Below are positions 29,674-39,388 of a DNA stretch of 64,000 nucleotides, piece by piece. The position numbers and the translations under genes are program-made. The stretch is taken from contig NZ_MRZO01000001.1 in the NCBI RefSeq assembly GCF_002732165.1, positions 372,001 through 436,000 of the forward strand, written 5' to 3'. The stretch's first letter is position 1. Each line of letters starts with the position of its first letter. The notes under the pieces were generated by a model. The model made no database searches. It was not told the origin of the DNA and saw nothing but the letters and a program-made list of their open reading frames with translations. The stretch comes from Staphylococcus xylosus. GTDB taxonomy: Bacteria > Bacillota > Bacilli > Staphylococcales > Staphylococcaceae.

Positions 29674-30376
29674 AGTAACCTTCATCTAGTTTATTTATTT
29701 TACCCTTACGGTACATTGATTTAGCCCAATAACCAAAAGGAACGTTAAATATTGTTGATATTACTTTCAATAGGTAAGTAGTTATAAAAATCTCGAAAAC
29801 TGCGGCATTTGGCATAGAACCAATAAATGCAATTGATACAAATAATGCAGTATCAATAATATTACTGATAATTGTACTACCATATGCTCTAATAATAAAC
29901 GTTTTATCTGAACTAAAAAGTTTTTTTATTAAAGTAAATAGTAATACGTCTAAATGTTGGCCGATAATGTAAGCAATCACAGACCCCAATGCGATTCTAG
30001 GAACAAGGTTAAAGATACTTTCTAATGCTTGTTGTGAACTATCAATTGGCGATGGTGTGAAATGTAAAGACAATTGCATAACAATAATCATAACCAATGT
30101 AGAACTAAAACCTATCCAAACTGCACGTTTTGCAACTTTCCTACCATAAATATCATTTAATATGTCTGTCGCAAGATAGATAGAAGCGAACATGACATTA
30201 CCCAAAGTTGCAGAAATCGTAAATATATCTACAGTTTTAATCACTTGAATATTTGCAATAATGGTACCTATTGCTATCCAAGCAATCAGACCATGTTTAC
30301 CAAATAATCTATACATGGCTACTAATAAAAGAAACGTTACTAAAAATGTTACTACTCCAAATATTTCATTAAACAA
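29672..30376 (-). CDS. Queuosine-precursor transporter (VUT/YhhQ family)
   Basis: 234 residues with about six membrane helices, including GLIAWIAIGTIIANIQVIK, the conserved ASIYLATDILNDIYGRK loop, and IIDTALFVSIAF. This family imports preQ0 or preQ1 for queuosine synthesis. The start is TTG at 30374-30376, 8 bp after AGGAGG. A preQ1 class I riboswitch overlapping that ribosome site lies directly upstream, which strongly supports the substrate. The gene is monocistronic, facing a shared terminator. Confidence 0.92.
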   Translation of the reverse strand: MFNEIFGVVTFLVTFLLLVAMYRLFGKHGLIAWIAIGTIIANIQVIKTVDIFTISATLGNVMFASIYLATDILNDIYGRKVAKRAVWIGFSSTLVMIIVMQLSLHFTPSPIDSSQQALESIFNLVPRIALGSVIAYIIGQHLDVLLFTLIKKLFSSDKTFIIRAYGSTIISNIIDTALFVSIAFIGSMPNAAVFEIFITTYLLKVISTIFNVPFGYWAKSMYRKGKINKLDEGY

Positions 30377-30384
30377 TTTATTTG

Positions 30385-30424
30385 CCTCCTAAATTTTGTT
30401 GATGCGGGTGTTTAGAAACCGCAT
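30385..30424 (-). promoter_or_regulatory. PreQ1 class I riboswitch
   Basis: On the minus strand ATGCGG pairs with CCGCAT (30419-30424 with 30402-30407) around the loop TTTCTAAACAC. An A-rich tail and TTTAGGAGG follow. The loop CTAAA can pair with TTTAG adjoining the Shine-Dalgarno, forming the H-type pseudoknot of preQ1-I aptamers, so ligand binding would hide the ribosome site. The arrangement matches the known consensus and the downstream transporter. Confidence 0.85.
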
Positions 30425-30440
30425 ATTAAACAACTAAATA

Positions 30441-30468
30441 ATTCTATCAAATAAGACAAAAAATACAA
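30441..30468 (-). promoter_or_regulatory. Promoter for the preQ1 riboswitch and transporter
   Basis: TTGTAT (30463-30468), 16-bp spacer, TAGAAT (30441-30446) on the minus strand; predicted start about 30434, just before the aptamer. Confidence 0.65.
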
Positions 30469-30546
30469 GTACCTCAGATAAAATCATTGGTATAAGCTGA
30501 TAAAAATTATGCATAAATTTTAAGATTAAACAAACATTGTTACAAA

Positions 30547-30555
30547 TGATATAAT
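30547..30555 (+). promoter_or_regulatory. Extended -10 promoter of the cvfC-like operon
   Basis: TGATATAAT is a full extended -10 element, about 75 bp before the zinc-finger gene; no clear -35. Confidence 0.55.
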
Positions 30556-30627
30556 GACTCTAAGTGTCAAAACCTTGTAAATTAAATGTATTTATTAGGG
30601 ACATTTTATTTATAGAATAACAGGAGA

Positions 30628-30822
30628 GTGACGAGTATTCTAACTTATTCTGAAAAAGAAGCAATTGAAGCAATAGATCATCTAATGAATACGTATTGCA
30701 ATAAATGCTTACTTAAACATCACATTAATAAAACCCAAGGAAAAACACATGCCCACCATTTTTGCATATCAGAATGTTCGGTAGGGAAAGAAATTAAACA
30801 ATTAGGCAATGAGCTGCAATAA
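30628..30822 (+). CDS. Small zinc-finger protein
   Basis: About 61-64 residues with a C-x2-C pair (YCNKCLL) and a H-x2-C-x3-C cluster (HHFCISEC), the pattern of the small C2HC-type zinc-finger proteins found in Bacilli. The start is uncertain. GTG 30628 lies within or next to the Shine-Dalgarno AGGAGAGTG (30622-30630), which argues against it; the best-spaced codon is ATT 30637. The outer limit is given here. It opens a four-gene set that ends with brxA and lies upstream of thyA, resembling the S. aureus cvfC operon, reported to affect virulence through thyA expression. Confidence 0.82.
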   Translation: MTSILTYSEKEAIEAIDHLMNTYCNKCLLKHHINKTQGKTHAHHFCISECSVGKEIKQLGNELQ

Positions 30823-30838
30823 TTAGGAGGAATTTTAA

Positions 30839-31096
30839 ATGGAAATCGTAGAGGTATCACAAACACCAAACCCAAACACAATGAAAATCGTTTTACAATT
30901 ATCAGGTGAAGACTATAAACCTAACACTTATACTTCTGTAAAAGATGGTCAACCTGATTTTATCAACGCAATACTTGAATTAGAAGGCATTAAGTCTATT
31001 TTTCAGGCCATGAATTTCATATCTGTAGATAAGAATTCCGATTCCAATTGGGACGACTTATTACCAAGAGTAACCGAAACATTGGAACATATTTAA
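30839..31096 (+). CDS. Nfu N-terminal-domain protein
   Basis: 85 residues consisting of a single Nfu_N (scaffold protein Nfu/NifU N-terminal) domain: [11 protein letters not shown] near residue 9, [20 protein letters not shown] and a C-terminal helix. It lacks the CxxC of full Nfu scaffolds, so it cannot itself hold an iron-sulfur cluster. It is a close paralogue of the first 85 residues of the next gene. Good ribosome site TTAGGAGG. It is the second gene of the cvfC-like operon. Confidence 0.87.
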   Translation: MEIVEVSQTPNPNTMKIVLQLSGEDYKPNTYTSVKDGQPDFINAILELEGIKSIFQAMNFISVDKNSDSNWDDLLPRVTETLEHI

Positions 31097-31112
31097 TAAG
31101 GAGGTTCTAAAA

Positions 31113-32231
31113 ATGGAAATCGTACGTGTTGAACCAACGCCAAGTCCTAATACGATGAAAATTGTATTAAATGATAAGAGAAAAGATAACAAATCAAATA
31201 CGTATAATACTATCCAAGATGACCAACCTAATTTTATCAATGACGTATTAGCCATAGAAGGTATTAAATCTATATTTTATGTTATGGATTTTCTTGCAAT
31301 AGATAAAAAGCCAAAATACGACTGGGAGTCATTATTACCTAAAGTCACAGCTACATTAAATAATGATGTTGTAGAAATAGAAGACCCTATGCCAGATGAG
31401 CATTTTGGAGAAGTTAAGGCTGAAGTTTTAAAATTTAAAGGTATACCTTATCAAGTAAAACTAACAAATAATTCAGAAGAAAAACGCAAGCAATTACCAG
31501 AAATTTATATAGATAGCATGCTTGCAGCACAGAAAGACGACGATAATATCGTTTTTCAACGCAAATGGGAAGATTTAGGAGTTCGTTACGGTGAACTTGA
31601 TGAAATTATGTCAGAAGTTTTCGAAGAGATATTAGCAGTTTATCCCCATGACAAATTAGAAACACTCGTACAAGATGCATTAAACACAGATGTAGTAATT
31701 CCTGAAAAGCATTACCAGCATGTGACACTTGAAACTTATCAGGCTACAGAAGATTGGAAAGAACGCTTAAGAATGTTGAAAGCTTTTCCAACACCAACAG
31801 AACAAGATTTCCCGTTATTAGGAGATGCTGTTAGTGAAGAAGAGAAAACACCTTTAAGACGTGAGGCTATCGTCTTACTTGGCATGGTAGAAGATACGGC
31901 TGTACTGCCATATCTATTCAAGGGTTTACACGATAAGAGCCCCGCAGTAAGACGAACTGCAGGTGACTGTTTAAGTGATTTAGGATTTAAACAAGCCTTA
32001 CCCGAGATGGAAAAAGCATTAGACGACCCACAAAAAATTGTTAGATGGCGAGCAGCAATGTTCATCTTTGATGAAGGTGGCAAAGAGCAATTAGAATCTC
32101 TACATGCACATGTGAACGATCCAGCATATGAAGTAAAACTTCAAATCGAAATGGCGATTGAAAGAATTGAAAATGGGGATCAAGCTCTAGGCTCAGTTTG
32201 GAAGCAAATTGCTAACAGAAATAAAGTATAA
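31113..32231 (+). CDS. Nfu_N plus HEAT-repeat protein (CvfC-like)
   Basis: 372 residues. An N-terminal Nfu_N domain ([23 protein letters not shown]) is followed by a middle region with no cysteines and by HEAT/PBS-type repeats near the C-terminus: [36 protein letters not shown] and [20 protein letters not shown] repeats suggest protein binding; the S. aureus counterpart is called a virulence factor C-like protein. It is third in the operon, 16 bp after its small paralogue, and starts after AAGGAGG. Confidence 0.87.
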   Translation: MEIVRVEPTPSPNTMKIVLNDKRKDNKSNTYNTIQDDQPNFINDVLAIEGIKSIFYVMDFLAIDKKPKYDWESLLPKVTATLNNDVVEIEDPMPDEHFGEVKAEVLKFKGIPYQVKLTNNSEEKRKQLPEIYIDSMLAAQKDDDNIVFQRKWEDLGVRYGELDEIMSEVFEEILAVYPHDKLETLVQDALNTDVVIPEKHYQHVTLETYQATEDWKERLRMLKAFPTPTEQDFPLLGDAVSEEEKTPLRREAIVLLGMVEDTAVLPYLFKGLHDKSPAVRRTAGDCLSDLGFKQALPEMEKALDDPQKIVRWRAAMFIFDEGGKEQLESLHAHVNDPAYEVKLQIEMAIERIENGDQALGSVWKQIANRNKV

Positions 32232-32272
32232 TTGTTAGAATATTTATTATAAGATTTTAAGGAGTGTTTGAA

Positions 32273-32707
32273 ATGAATGCATATGAAGCATATATGAACG
32301 AACTGGCTACACAAATGCGTAGCGAATTAACTGGGCGTGATTTTGAAAGTTTAGAAACTTCAGATGATGTGACAAACTATATGAACAACGTTTCACCAGA
32401 CGACACTACATTCGTTGTAATCAATTCAACGTGTGGATGTGCAGCTGGTTTAGCTAGACCAGCTGCTGTAACCGTTGTAGAGCAAAATGAACAAAAACCA
32501 ACAAATAAAGTAACTGTTTTTGCTGGTCAAGATAAAGAAGCTACTGAGACGATGCGAAATTACATTCAACAAGTACCATCAAGCCCATCGTATGCATTGT
32601 TTAAAGGACAAGAACTGAAACACTTTATTCCTCGTGAACACATTGAAGGTAGAGATATTCAAGATATATGCATGGATATCAAAGATGCCTTTGATGAGCA
32701 CTGTTAA
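32273..32707 (+). CDS. brxA: Bacilliredoxin (YphP/BrxA type)
   Basis: 144 residues with the CGC active site at Cys54-Gly-Cys56 ([14 protein letters not shown]), the mark of bacilliredoxins, and the family end [13 protein letters not shown]. Bacilliredoxins remove bacillithiol from S-bacillithiolated proteins; bshA in this same window makes bacillithiol. ATG 32273 is preceded by AAGGAG. It is the last gene of the cvfC-like set, and a strong hairpin follows at 32810. Confidence 0.93.
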   Translation: MNAYEAYMNELATQMRSELTGRDFESLETSDDVTNYMNNVSPDDTTFVVINSTCGCAAGLARPAAVTVVEQNEQKPTNKVTVFAGQDKEATETMRNYIQQVPSSPSYALFKGQELKHFIPREHIEGRDIQDICMDIKDAFDEHC

Positions 32708-32809
32708 AGTAGCCAAAATATATTTTATCTTAAGTAAGTTAACTAATATAAATGCGAAGCGGTAAAATAATTTTATACAGTTTCAAATAAACACTAATAA
32801 AACAAATTG

Positions 32810-32875
32810 AAATGCCAACTTACTACATATCTATTTTCAATCTTGAGATATGTCTAAGTTGGCATTTATTTTTAA
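32810..32875 (+). terminator. Terminator of the cvfC-like operon
   Basis: AAATGCCAACTTA pairs with TAAGTTGGCATTT, with an inner ACATATCT/AGATATGT stem, followed by ATTTTTA. The rest of 32708-33040 is AT-rich and holds a TATAAT at 32916-32921 as the likely thyA -10; no other gene was seen. Confidence 0.9.
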
Positions 32876-33040
32876 AAAATAATGCGACTTTTATAACGTT
32901 TACACTGAAATGTTGTATAATTTACCTAACATGCAATATTTTTACACAATCTTTTTTACACAATCTATAGTAAATTCTTTTATTTGTTGCTAATATCCAA
33001 TAAGATTAAATAAAAATATAATTGAAAGGAGTGTGCTATT

Positions 33041-33997
33041 ATGCTAAATAGTTTTGATCAATCTTACCATAATATGTGCGAAGAAATTCTTGAGATAGGA
33101 AAGCAAAAAAATGATCGTACAAATACAGGTACAATTTCTAAATTTGGACATCAACTCAGATTTGATTTATCAAAAGGGTTTCCTTTACTAACAACAAAAA
33201 AAGTTTCATTCAAATTAATAGCTACTGAATTATTGTGGTTTATTAAAGGGGATACAAACATCAAATATTTACTTCAATACAACAATAATATTTGGAATGA
33301 ATGGGCTTTCGAAAATTACGTGAATTCATCAGATTATCACGGACCAGACATGACCAATTTTGGCCATAAAGCACAAACTGACGAAGCTTTTAATGCAATT
33401 TATAAAGAAGAAATGCAGAAATTCAAGCAACAAATTTTAAATGATAATGATTTCGCCTCAAAATACGGGGATTTAGGTAATGTTTATGGTAAACAATGGC
33501 GTGATTGGGAAGATAAACAAGGTAATCATTTCGATCAGTTAAAAACAGTAATTGATCAAATTAAAAATAACCCTAATTCTCGTAGGCATATTATTTCTGC
33601 ATGGAATCCGACTGAAATTGATACAATGGCTTTGCCGCCATGTCATACAATGTTCCAATTTTATGTTCAAGACGGAAAATTGAGTTGTCAATTATATCAG
33701 AGAAGTGCGGATATATTCTTAGGTGTGCCATTTAACATTGCTAGTTATAGTTTGTTAACTCACTTAATAGCTAAAGAATGTGGTTTAGAAGTGGGCGAAT
33801 TTGTGCATACTTTTGGTGATGCCCATATTTACTCAAATCATATCGATGCAATAGAAACACAATTATCACGTGAAAGTTTCGATCCACCTAAACTTAAAAT
33901 TAATTCTGACGCTTCAATTTTTGATATAGATTATGAAGATTTAGAAATTGTAGATTATGAATCTCACCCTGCTATTAAAGCACCGATTGCAGTTTAA
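33041..33997 (+). CDS. thyA: Thymidylate synthase
   Basis: 318 residues, the long staphylococcal ThyA form. It methylates dUMP to dTMP using methylene-tetrahydrofolate. The catalytic cysteine is Cys201 ([10 protein letters not shown]); other landmarks are [34 protein letters not shown] and [15 protein letters not shown] 33041 follows GAAAGGAG. It is followed by folA, which regenerates the folate it consumes. Loss of thyA causes small-colony variants in staphylococci; this copy looks intact. Confidence 0.97.
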   Translation: MLNSFDQSYHNMCEEILEIGKQKNDRTNTGTISKFGHQLRFDLSKGFPLLTTKKVSFKLIATELLWFIKGDTNIKYLLQYNNNIWNEWAFENYVNSSDYHGPDMTNFGHKAQTDEAFNAIYKEEMQKFKQQILNDNDFASKYGDLGNVYGKQWRDWEDKQGNHFDQLKTVIDQIKNNPNSRRHIISAWNPTEIDTMALPPCHTMFQFYVQDGKLSCQLYQRSADIFLGVPFNIASYSLLTHLIAKECGLEVGEFVHTFGDAHIYSNHIDAIETQLSRESFDPPKLKINSDASIFDIDYEDLEIVDYESHPAIKAPIAV

Positions 33998-34060
33998 AAA
34001 TAAGCTATTATTTAAATTAATAAACCTTTTACTATATAATTAAAACCACGAAATTTATAG

Positions 34061-34582
<522 letters not shown>

Positions 34583-34591
34583 GAGGAAATT

Positions 34592-35431
34592 ATGATGAAA
34601 AAGAAAATTGTAACCGATTCAACATCTGATTTATCACACGCGTATTTGTCTGATAATGATATACATGTGATACCACTTAATTTAACAATCAATGGCGAAG
34701 CCTATGTAGACCAAGTAGATATTTCATCTGAAGCATATATTCAAAAAATGCAAGAAGATGCAGATGTTAAAACAAGCCAACCAGCAATTGGTAAATTTAT
34801 TGAAATGTACGATGAACTAGGTGCAGATGGTTCAGAGATTATAAGTATTCACATGACTTCAGGTTTAAGTGGCACATACCAAACAGCGCTACAAGCAAGT
34901 CAAATGAGTGATAGTAAAGTAACAGTAATTGATTCTAAATCAATTTCTTTCGGGTTAGGCTATCAAGTACAGCATATTGTAGACTGGAGTAATGAGGGAT
35001 ACGACACTGCAGATATCGTCTCTAAAATTACTGAATTACAAAAAAATATAAAACTATATGTTGTAATTGGTCAATTGAACCAACTAATTAAAGGTGGACG
35101 TATTAGTAAAACTAAAGGTTTGATAGGTAATATGATGAAAATTAAACCAATTGGTACGCTTGAAGATGGCAAAATCGAATTAATACACAATTCGAGAACT
35201 CAAAATGCAAGTGTACAATTTTTAAAGAAAGAGATTAGCGCATTTATAGGCGATAGAAATATAAAATCTATAGGAATTGCGCATGCAAATATTATTGAAT
35301 TTGTAGATAAAGTAAAAAAACATTTTTCAGAAGAATTCAACTTTACACAGTTCGACACAAACGTAACAACACCTGTAATTAGTACGCATACAGGTCAAGG
35401 TGCGATTGGTCTAGTCGTGTTAAGATCATAA
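34592..35431 (+). CDS. DegV-family fatty-acid-binding protein (FakB-like)
   Basis: 279 residues. DegV features: VTDSTSDLS at the start, the fatty-acid carboxylate site around [25 protein letters not shown], and [10 protein letters not shown] at the end. In staphylococci such proteins can present fatty acids to the kinase FakA; whether this copy does so is not visible here. It follows folA by 9 bp with AGGAGG, so the two are likely cotranscribed. Confidence 0.92.
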   Translation: MMKKKIVTDSTSDLSHAYLSDNDIHVIPLNLTINGEAYVDQVDISSEAYIQKMQEDADVKTSQPAIGKFIEMYDELGADGSEIISIHMTSGLSGTYQTALQASQMSDSKVTVIDSKSISFGLGYQVQHIVDWSNEGYDTADIVSKITELQKNIKLYVVIGQLNQLIKGGRISKTKGLIGNMMKIKPIGTLEDGKIELIHNSRTQNASVQFLKKEISAFIGDRNIKSIGIAHANIIEFVDKVKKHFSEEFNFTQFDTNVTTPVISTHTGQGAIGLVVLRS

Positions 35432-35557
35432 GAACTGTTAAGAAGCCGCTATAAATATACTTAATGTAATATGTCTTAATTAATAAATAAACAATTTTAT
35501 AGCGAATCTCTTAAAATAATGGTAACTTTATGACAAAATAGATTTAGGAGGTATATT

Positions 35558-36085
35558 ATGGCTTTTGCAACATTAGCTGGAGGTTGTTTTTGGTGTTTAG
35601 TTAAACCATTCACTTCATACCCAGGCATCGAGAGTGTTGTTTCTGGATACAGTGGTGGTCATACTGATAATCCTACTTATGAAAGTGTAAGTACTAATCA
35701 AACGGGTCATGTAGAAGCAGTTCAAATCACCTATAATCCGGAAATTACTTCCTTCGAAAATATATTAGATGTTTATTTTAAAACTTTTGATCCAACAGAC
35801 AATGGCGGTCAATTCTTTGATCGTGGCGAACATTATGAGCCGGCAATTTTTTATCATGATGAAACGCAAAAAAAAGCTGCTGAAGCAAAGATACAACAAT
35901 TAAACGAACAAGCTATATTTGATAAGCCTGTTATCACGCCCATTAAACCATATAAAAACTTTTATCCTGCTGAATATTATCATCAAGATTATTACAAAAA
36001 GAACCCGCTTCATTATGAACAGTATCAACGTGGTTCAGGACGCAAAGGTTTTATAGAAAAGCATTGGGGGAAACAAAATGATTAA
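35558..36085 (+). CDS. msrA: Peptide methionine sulfoxide reductase A
   Basis: 175 residues with the GGCFWC active site (catalytic Cys10) at the extreme N-terminus, GHVEAVQITYNP and EYYHQDYY. It reduces methionine-S-sulfoxide in proteins. No C-terminal resolving cysteine is visible, as in some staphylococcal MsrA forms. ATG 35558 follows AGGAGG. It overlaps msrB by 8 bp; msrA, msrB, crr and the YozE gene look like one unit. Confidence 0.96.
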   Translation: MAFATLAGGCFWCLVKPFTSYPGIESVVSGYSGGHTDNPTYESVSTNQTGHVEAVQITYNPEITSFENILDVYFKTFDPTDNGGQFFDRGEHYEPAIFYHDETQKKAAEAKIQQLNEQAIFDKPVITPIKPYKNFYPAEYYHQDYYKKNPLHYEQYQRGSGRKGFIEKHWGKQND

Positions 36086-36506
36086 AAAGAATAAGAATGA
36101 TTTAAACGAAATGGAGTACTTAGTTACACAAGAAAATGGTACAGAACCTCCATTTCAAAATGAATATTGGAATCACTTTGATAAAGGTATCTATGTTGAT
36201 AAAATTTCTGGAAAGCCATTATTCACTTCAGAAGAAAAATTTGAGTCAGATTGTGGTTGGCCAAGTTTTTCAAAAGCAATTGATAATGAAGAAATTATTG
36301 AACTTGTAGATAAAACATTCGGTATGGTAAGAACAGAAGTACGTTCAGAAGATGCCAATAGCCATTTGGGCCATGTTTTTAACGACGGACCAAAAGAAAG
36401 TGGTGGTTTGAGATATTGCATTAACTCTGCTGCAGTACAATTCATACCATACGACAAGCTAGAAGAACTAGGTTATGCAGATTTAATACCACATTTTGAA
36501 AAATAA
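36078..36506 (+). CDS. msrB: Peptide methionine sulfoxide reductase B
   Basis: 142 residues. It reduces methionine-R-sulfoxide. Landmarks are [32 protein letters not shown] and the catalytic Cys114 in RYCINSAA. The paired CxxC zinc motifs found in some MsrB proteins are absent, as in S. aureus. Translation is probably coupled to msrA through the 8-bp overlap. Confidence 0.96.
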   Translation: MIKKNKNDLNEMEYLVTQENGTEPPFQNEYWNHFDKGIYVDKISGKPLFTSEEKFESDCGWPSFSKAIDNEEIIELVDKTFGMVRTEVRSEDANSHLGHVFNDGPKESGGLRYCINSAAVQFIPYDKLEELGYADLIPHFEK

Positions 36507-36520
36507 GGAGCGAACAAGAT

Positions 36521-37021
36521 ATGTTTAAAAAATTATTCGGTAAAGGTAAAGAAGTAAATAAAGATAGCGCTATTTATGCACCACTTTCTGGAGAATATGT
36601 AAAAATTGAAGACATACCAGATCCAGTCTTCGCCCAAAAAATGATGGGTGAAGGTTTTGGCATTAATCCGTCGATTGGTGAAGTCGTTTCACCAATCGAC
36701 GGTAAGGTAGACAATGTTTTCCCGACAAAACATGCTATTGGCCTAAAAGCTGATAACGGCTTAGAATTACTTGTTCATATTGGTTTAGATACTGTTCAAT
36801 TAGACGGTCAAGGTTTCGATATTCTTGTCGAAAGTGGCGATACTGTAAACGTTGGAGATCCACTCCTTAAATTTGACTTAGACTACATCAAAGAACATGC
36901 TAAGTCTGTAATTTCTCCAATCATTATTACAAATTCTGATAATACATCTTCAATTTCTGTTTCTGATGTAACTACAGTTACAAAAGGTGAAACTAAAATC
37001 GTTGATGTAACAATGAACTAA
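36521..37021 (+). CDS. crr: PTS glucose-type EIIA component
   Basis: 166 residues of the EIIA-Glc family. The phosphorylated histidine is His86 in [15 protein letters not shown]. It accepts phosphate from HPr and passes it to sugar-specific EIIB domains. Its place between msrB and the YozE gene is the staphylococcal arrangement. The stop codon overlaps the next start by one base. Confidence 0.95.
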   Translation: MFKKLFGKGKEVNKDSAIYAPLSGEYVKIEDIPDPVFAQKMMGEGFGINPSIGEVVSPIDGKVDNVFPTKHAIGLKADNGLELLVHIGLDTVQLDGQGFDILVESGDTVNVGDPLLKFDLDYIKEHAKSVISPIIITNSDNTSSISVSDVTTVTKGETKIVDVTMN

Positions 37022-37242
37022 TGAAAGACCATTCATTTTATCAATTTGCACTTACGGCACGAGGCCGTAGAGATGCAAAAGGCGAATTAGCAGAAGAAAT
37101 TTTTGATGACTTATCTTTCCCAAGACAAGAAAAAGATTTTCATATACTTTCTGAATATATCGAAACTCGAGGAGACTATACAGTTTCACTAGCCGTATTC
37201 GATGATTTATATGAAGAATATACAGAGTGGCTAAAATTTTAA
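37021..37242 (+). CDS. YozE-family protein (UPF0346)
   Basis: A 73-residue acidic protein with the YozE/SAM-like fold signature: [27 protein letters not shown] and [12 protein letters not shown]. Function is unknown. It starts on the last base of the crr stop (TAATG), so translation is coupled to crr. A terminator follows. Confidence 0.92.
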   Translation: MKDHSFYQFALTARGRRDAKGELAEEIFDDLSFPRQEKDFHILSEYIETRGDYTVSLAVFDDLYEEYTEWLKF

Positions 37243-37303
37243 TACTTAAATAATTGAGGAGATATAGTAAAATATATTAAAATATTTAAGTATCATTTAC
37301 AGG

Positions 37304-37347
37304 GCTGGGATTAAACTAAATGGTTCAATCCCAGCTAATTTTATTTT
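37304..37347 (+). terminator. Terminator of msrA-msrB-crr-yozE
   Basis: GCTGGGATT (37304-37312) pairs with AATCCCAGC (37327-37335), followed by a T-rich tract. Confidence 0.85.
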
Positions 37348-37371
37348 TACATATGTATTGGAAGTGATTAA

Positions 37372-38847
37372 ATGTCAGATCATAAAGACATGAACGAGCA
37401 AAATATTGACGCTAGCGGAGATAAAGAGCACCAATCTTATCCAAAAACCTTTAAATTCAAACGCAGTTATTTCATTTTACTATTATTAGCTACCATGATG
37501 ATTACAGTAGTAATTACTGTTTTTGCTACAATAGGAATAAGTAATTGGAAAAGCGGCTTAACAAGTAACCAAAGGCAAGAAGTACAAAAAATAGAAGAAG
37601 TATATAAAACTTTAAACAATGAATACTACAAAGACACAAATCCAGAAAAACTCTCTTCTGCAGCAATTGATGGTATGGTAAAAGATTTAGGTGATCCTTA
37701 TTCAGATTACATGACTAAAGATGAAACAAAATCCTTTAATGAAGATGTTTCTGGTGATTTTGTTGGTATAGGAGCAGAAATGCAAAAAAAAGGTGATAAA
37801 ATTGAGATTACAAGTCCAATGAAACAATCACCAGCAGAAAAAGCAGGTATACAACCAAAAGACATCGTTAAAAAAGTTAATGGTAAATCTATAAAAGGAC
37901 AGCCTTTAGAAGCTATTGTAAAAAAAGTGAGAGGTAAACAAGGTACAGAAGTTACTTTAACGATTGAACGAGCTAATCAAACTCATGATATTACAATTAA
38001 ACGTGATAAAATCCATGTAAAAAGTGTTGAATATAAAAAACATAAAAATGTGGGCGTCTTTACAATTAATAAATTTCAAAATAGTACTTCTGGCGAACTC
38101 AAATCAGCATTGATTAAAGCACACGAAGATGGTGTACGTAAAATCGTTTTAGATTTACGTAATAATCCTGGTGGCCTTTTAGATGAAGCTGTAAAAATGG
38201 CTAATATTTTTATAGATAAAGGAAAACCTGTAGTTCAACTTGAGAAAGGTAAACACAAAGAAGAAATACAAACATCAAATGACGCATTAAAAGAAGCAAA
38301 AGATATGGATGTATCTATTTTAGTTAATAAAGGATCAGCAAGCGCATCAGAAGTTTTTACCGGGGCTATGAAAGACTATGGTAAGGCAAAAGTATATGGC
38401 TCTAAAACATTTGGTAAAGGCATTGTTCAAACAACACACGAATTTGATGACGGCTCTTTATTAAAATTCACTAATATGAAATGGTTAACACCAAAATCTC
38501 ATTATATCCATGGCAAAGGGATTAAACCTGATACTAAAATAAGCGAACCAGCATATCAATCTTTAAATGTAATCCCTAATGATAAAACATATAAGTTGGG
38601 TGATAATGACAAAAATGTTAAAACAATAAAAATAGGTTTAACTGCATTAGGTCATAAGACGTCAAATGAATCCAAAGAATTTGATAGTTCATTAGAGACT
38701 GCCATTAAGTCATTCCAAAAAGAAAACGACTTAAAAGTAGATGGCACTTTTAATAAAGAAACAAATGCGAAGTTCACACAACAATTAGTAAATAAAGCTA
38801 ATAAAGAAGACACTGTACTCAATAAACTTTTAAAAATAATAAATTAA
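37372..38847 (+). CDS. ctpA: C-terminal processing peptidase (S41, CtpA)
   Basis: 491 residues. A single N-terminal anchor (residues about 31-55) is followed by a PDZ domain (GDFVGIGAEMQKKGDKIEI). The S41 protease core has likely catalytic Ser324 (GSASASEVF) and Lys349 (KTFGKGIVQ). A C-terminal peptidoglycan-binding domain follows (about residues 405-475, with ETAIKSFQKENDLKVDG). It is expected at the membrane-wall interface, cutting secreted or wall-associated proteins. It precedes the GNAT and murG genes. Confidence 0.94.
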   Translation: MSDHKDMNEQNIDASGDKEHQSYPKTFKFKRSYFILLLLATMMITVVITVFATIGISNWKSGLTSNQRQEVQKIEEVYKTLNNEYYKDTNPEKLSSAAIDGMVKDLGDPYSDYMTKDETKSFNEDVSGDFVGIGAEMQKKGDKIEITSPMKQSPAEKAGIQPKDIVKKVNGKSIKGQPLEAIVKKVRGKQGTEVTLTIERANQTHDITIKRDKIHVKSVEYKKHKNVGVFTINKFQNSTSGELKSALIKAHEDGVRKIVLDLRNNPGGLLDEAVKMANIFIDKGKPVVQLEKGKHKEEIQTSNDALKEAKDMDVSILVNKGSASASEVFTGAMKDYGKAKVYGSKTFGKGIVQTTHEFDDGSLLKFTNMKWLTPKSHYIHGKGIKPDTKISEPAYQSLNVIPNDKTYKLGDNDKNVKTIKIGLTALGHKTSNESKEFDSSLETAIKSFQKENDLKVDGTFNKETNAKFTQQLVNKANKEDTVLNKLLKIIN

Positions 38848-38868
38848 AATTAGTGAGGTATAAGTTTC

Positions 38869-39378
38869 ATGATTAGAATTGCTAACAAAAATGATTTGTT
38901 AAGTATATTAAATATTGTTGAAGAAGCTAAAGCGACGATGCAACAAGATAACAATAACCAATGGGATGAGCATTATCCATTAGGAGAACATTTCGAGAGA
39001 GATATAGAGAAAGAATCTCTCTTTGTACTAGAAGAAAATGATAAAATTTATGCGTTTATTGTTATCGACCAAGAACAAGCAGAGTGGTATGATAATTTAG
39101 AATGGCCTGTTAATAGACAAGGTGCATATGTCATTCATAGACTTGCCGGTTCAGCAAGCTATAAAGGGGCTGCAACACAATTATTTGATTTCGCAGTTAA
39201 TCTTGCACTTGATCATGACATTCATGTGATATTGACAGATACTTTTGCACTAAATAAGCGTGCGCAAGCTCTATTTAGTAAGTTTGAATTTAATAAAGTA
39301 GGCGAAGTAGAGATTGATTATCATCCTTTTAATAAAGGGGAACCATTTTATGCCTATTATAAAAAATTAGAAGAATAG
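38869..39378 (+). CDS. GNAT-family N-acetyltransferase
   Basis: 169 residues with the GNAT fold: N-terminal MIRIANKNDLLSILNIVEEA, the central VIHRLAGSASYKGAATQLFDFA (acetyl-CoA pyrophosphate loop region) and LNKRAQALFSKFEFNKVGE. The acceptor is unknown. It sits 10 bp before murG, the conserved staphylococcal arrangement, and is probably cotranscribed with it. ATG 38869 follows GTGAGG. Confidence 0.88.
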   Translation: MIRIANKNDLLSILNIVEEAKATMQQDNNNQWDEHYPLGEHFERDIEKESLFVLEENDKIYAFIVIDQEQAEWYDNLEWPVNRQGAYVIHRLAGSASYKGAATQLFDFAVNLALDHDIHVILTDTFALNKRAQALFSKFEFNKVGEVEIDYHPFNKGEPFYAYYKKLEE

Positions 39379-39388
39379 AGGTAATAAT

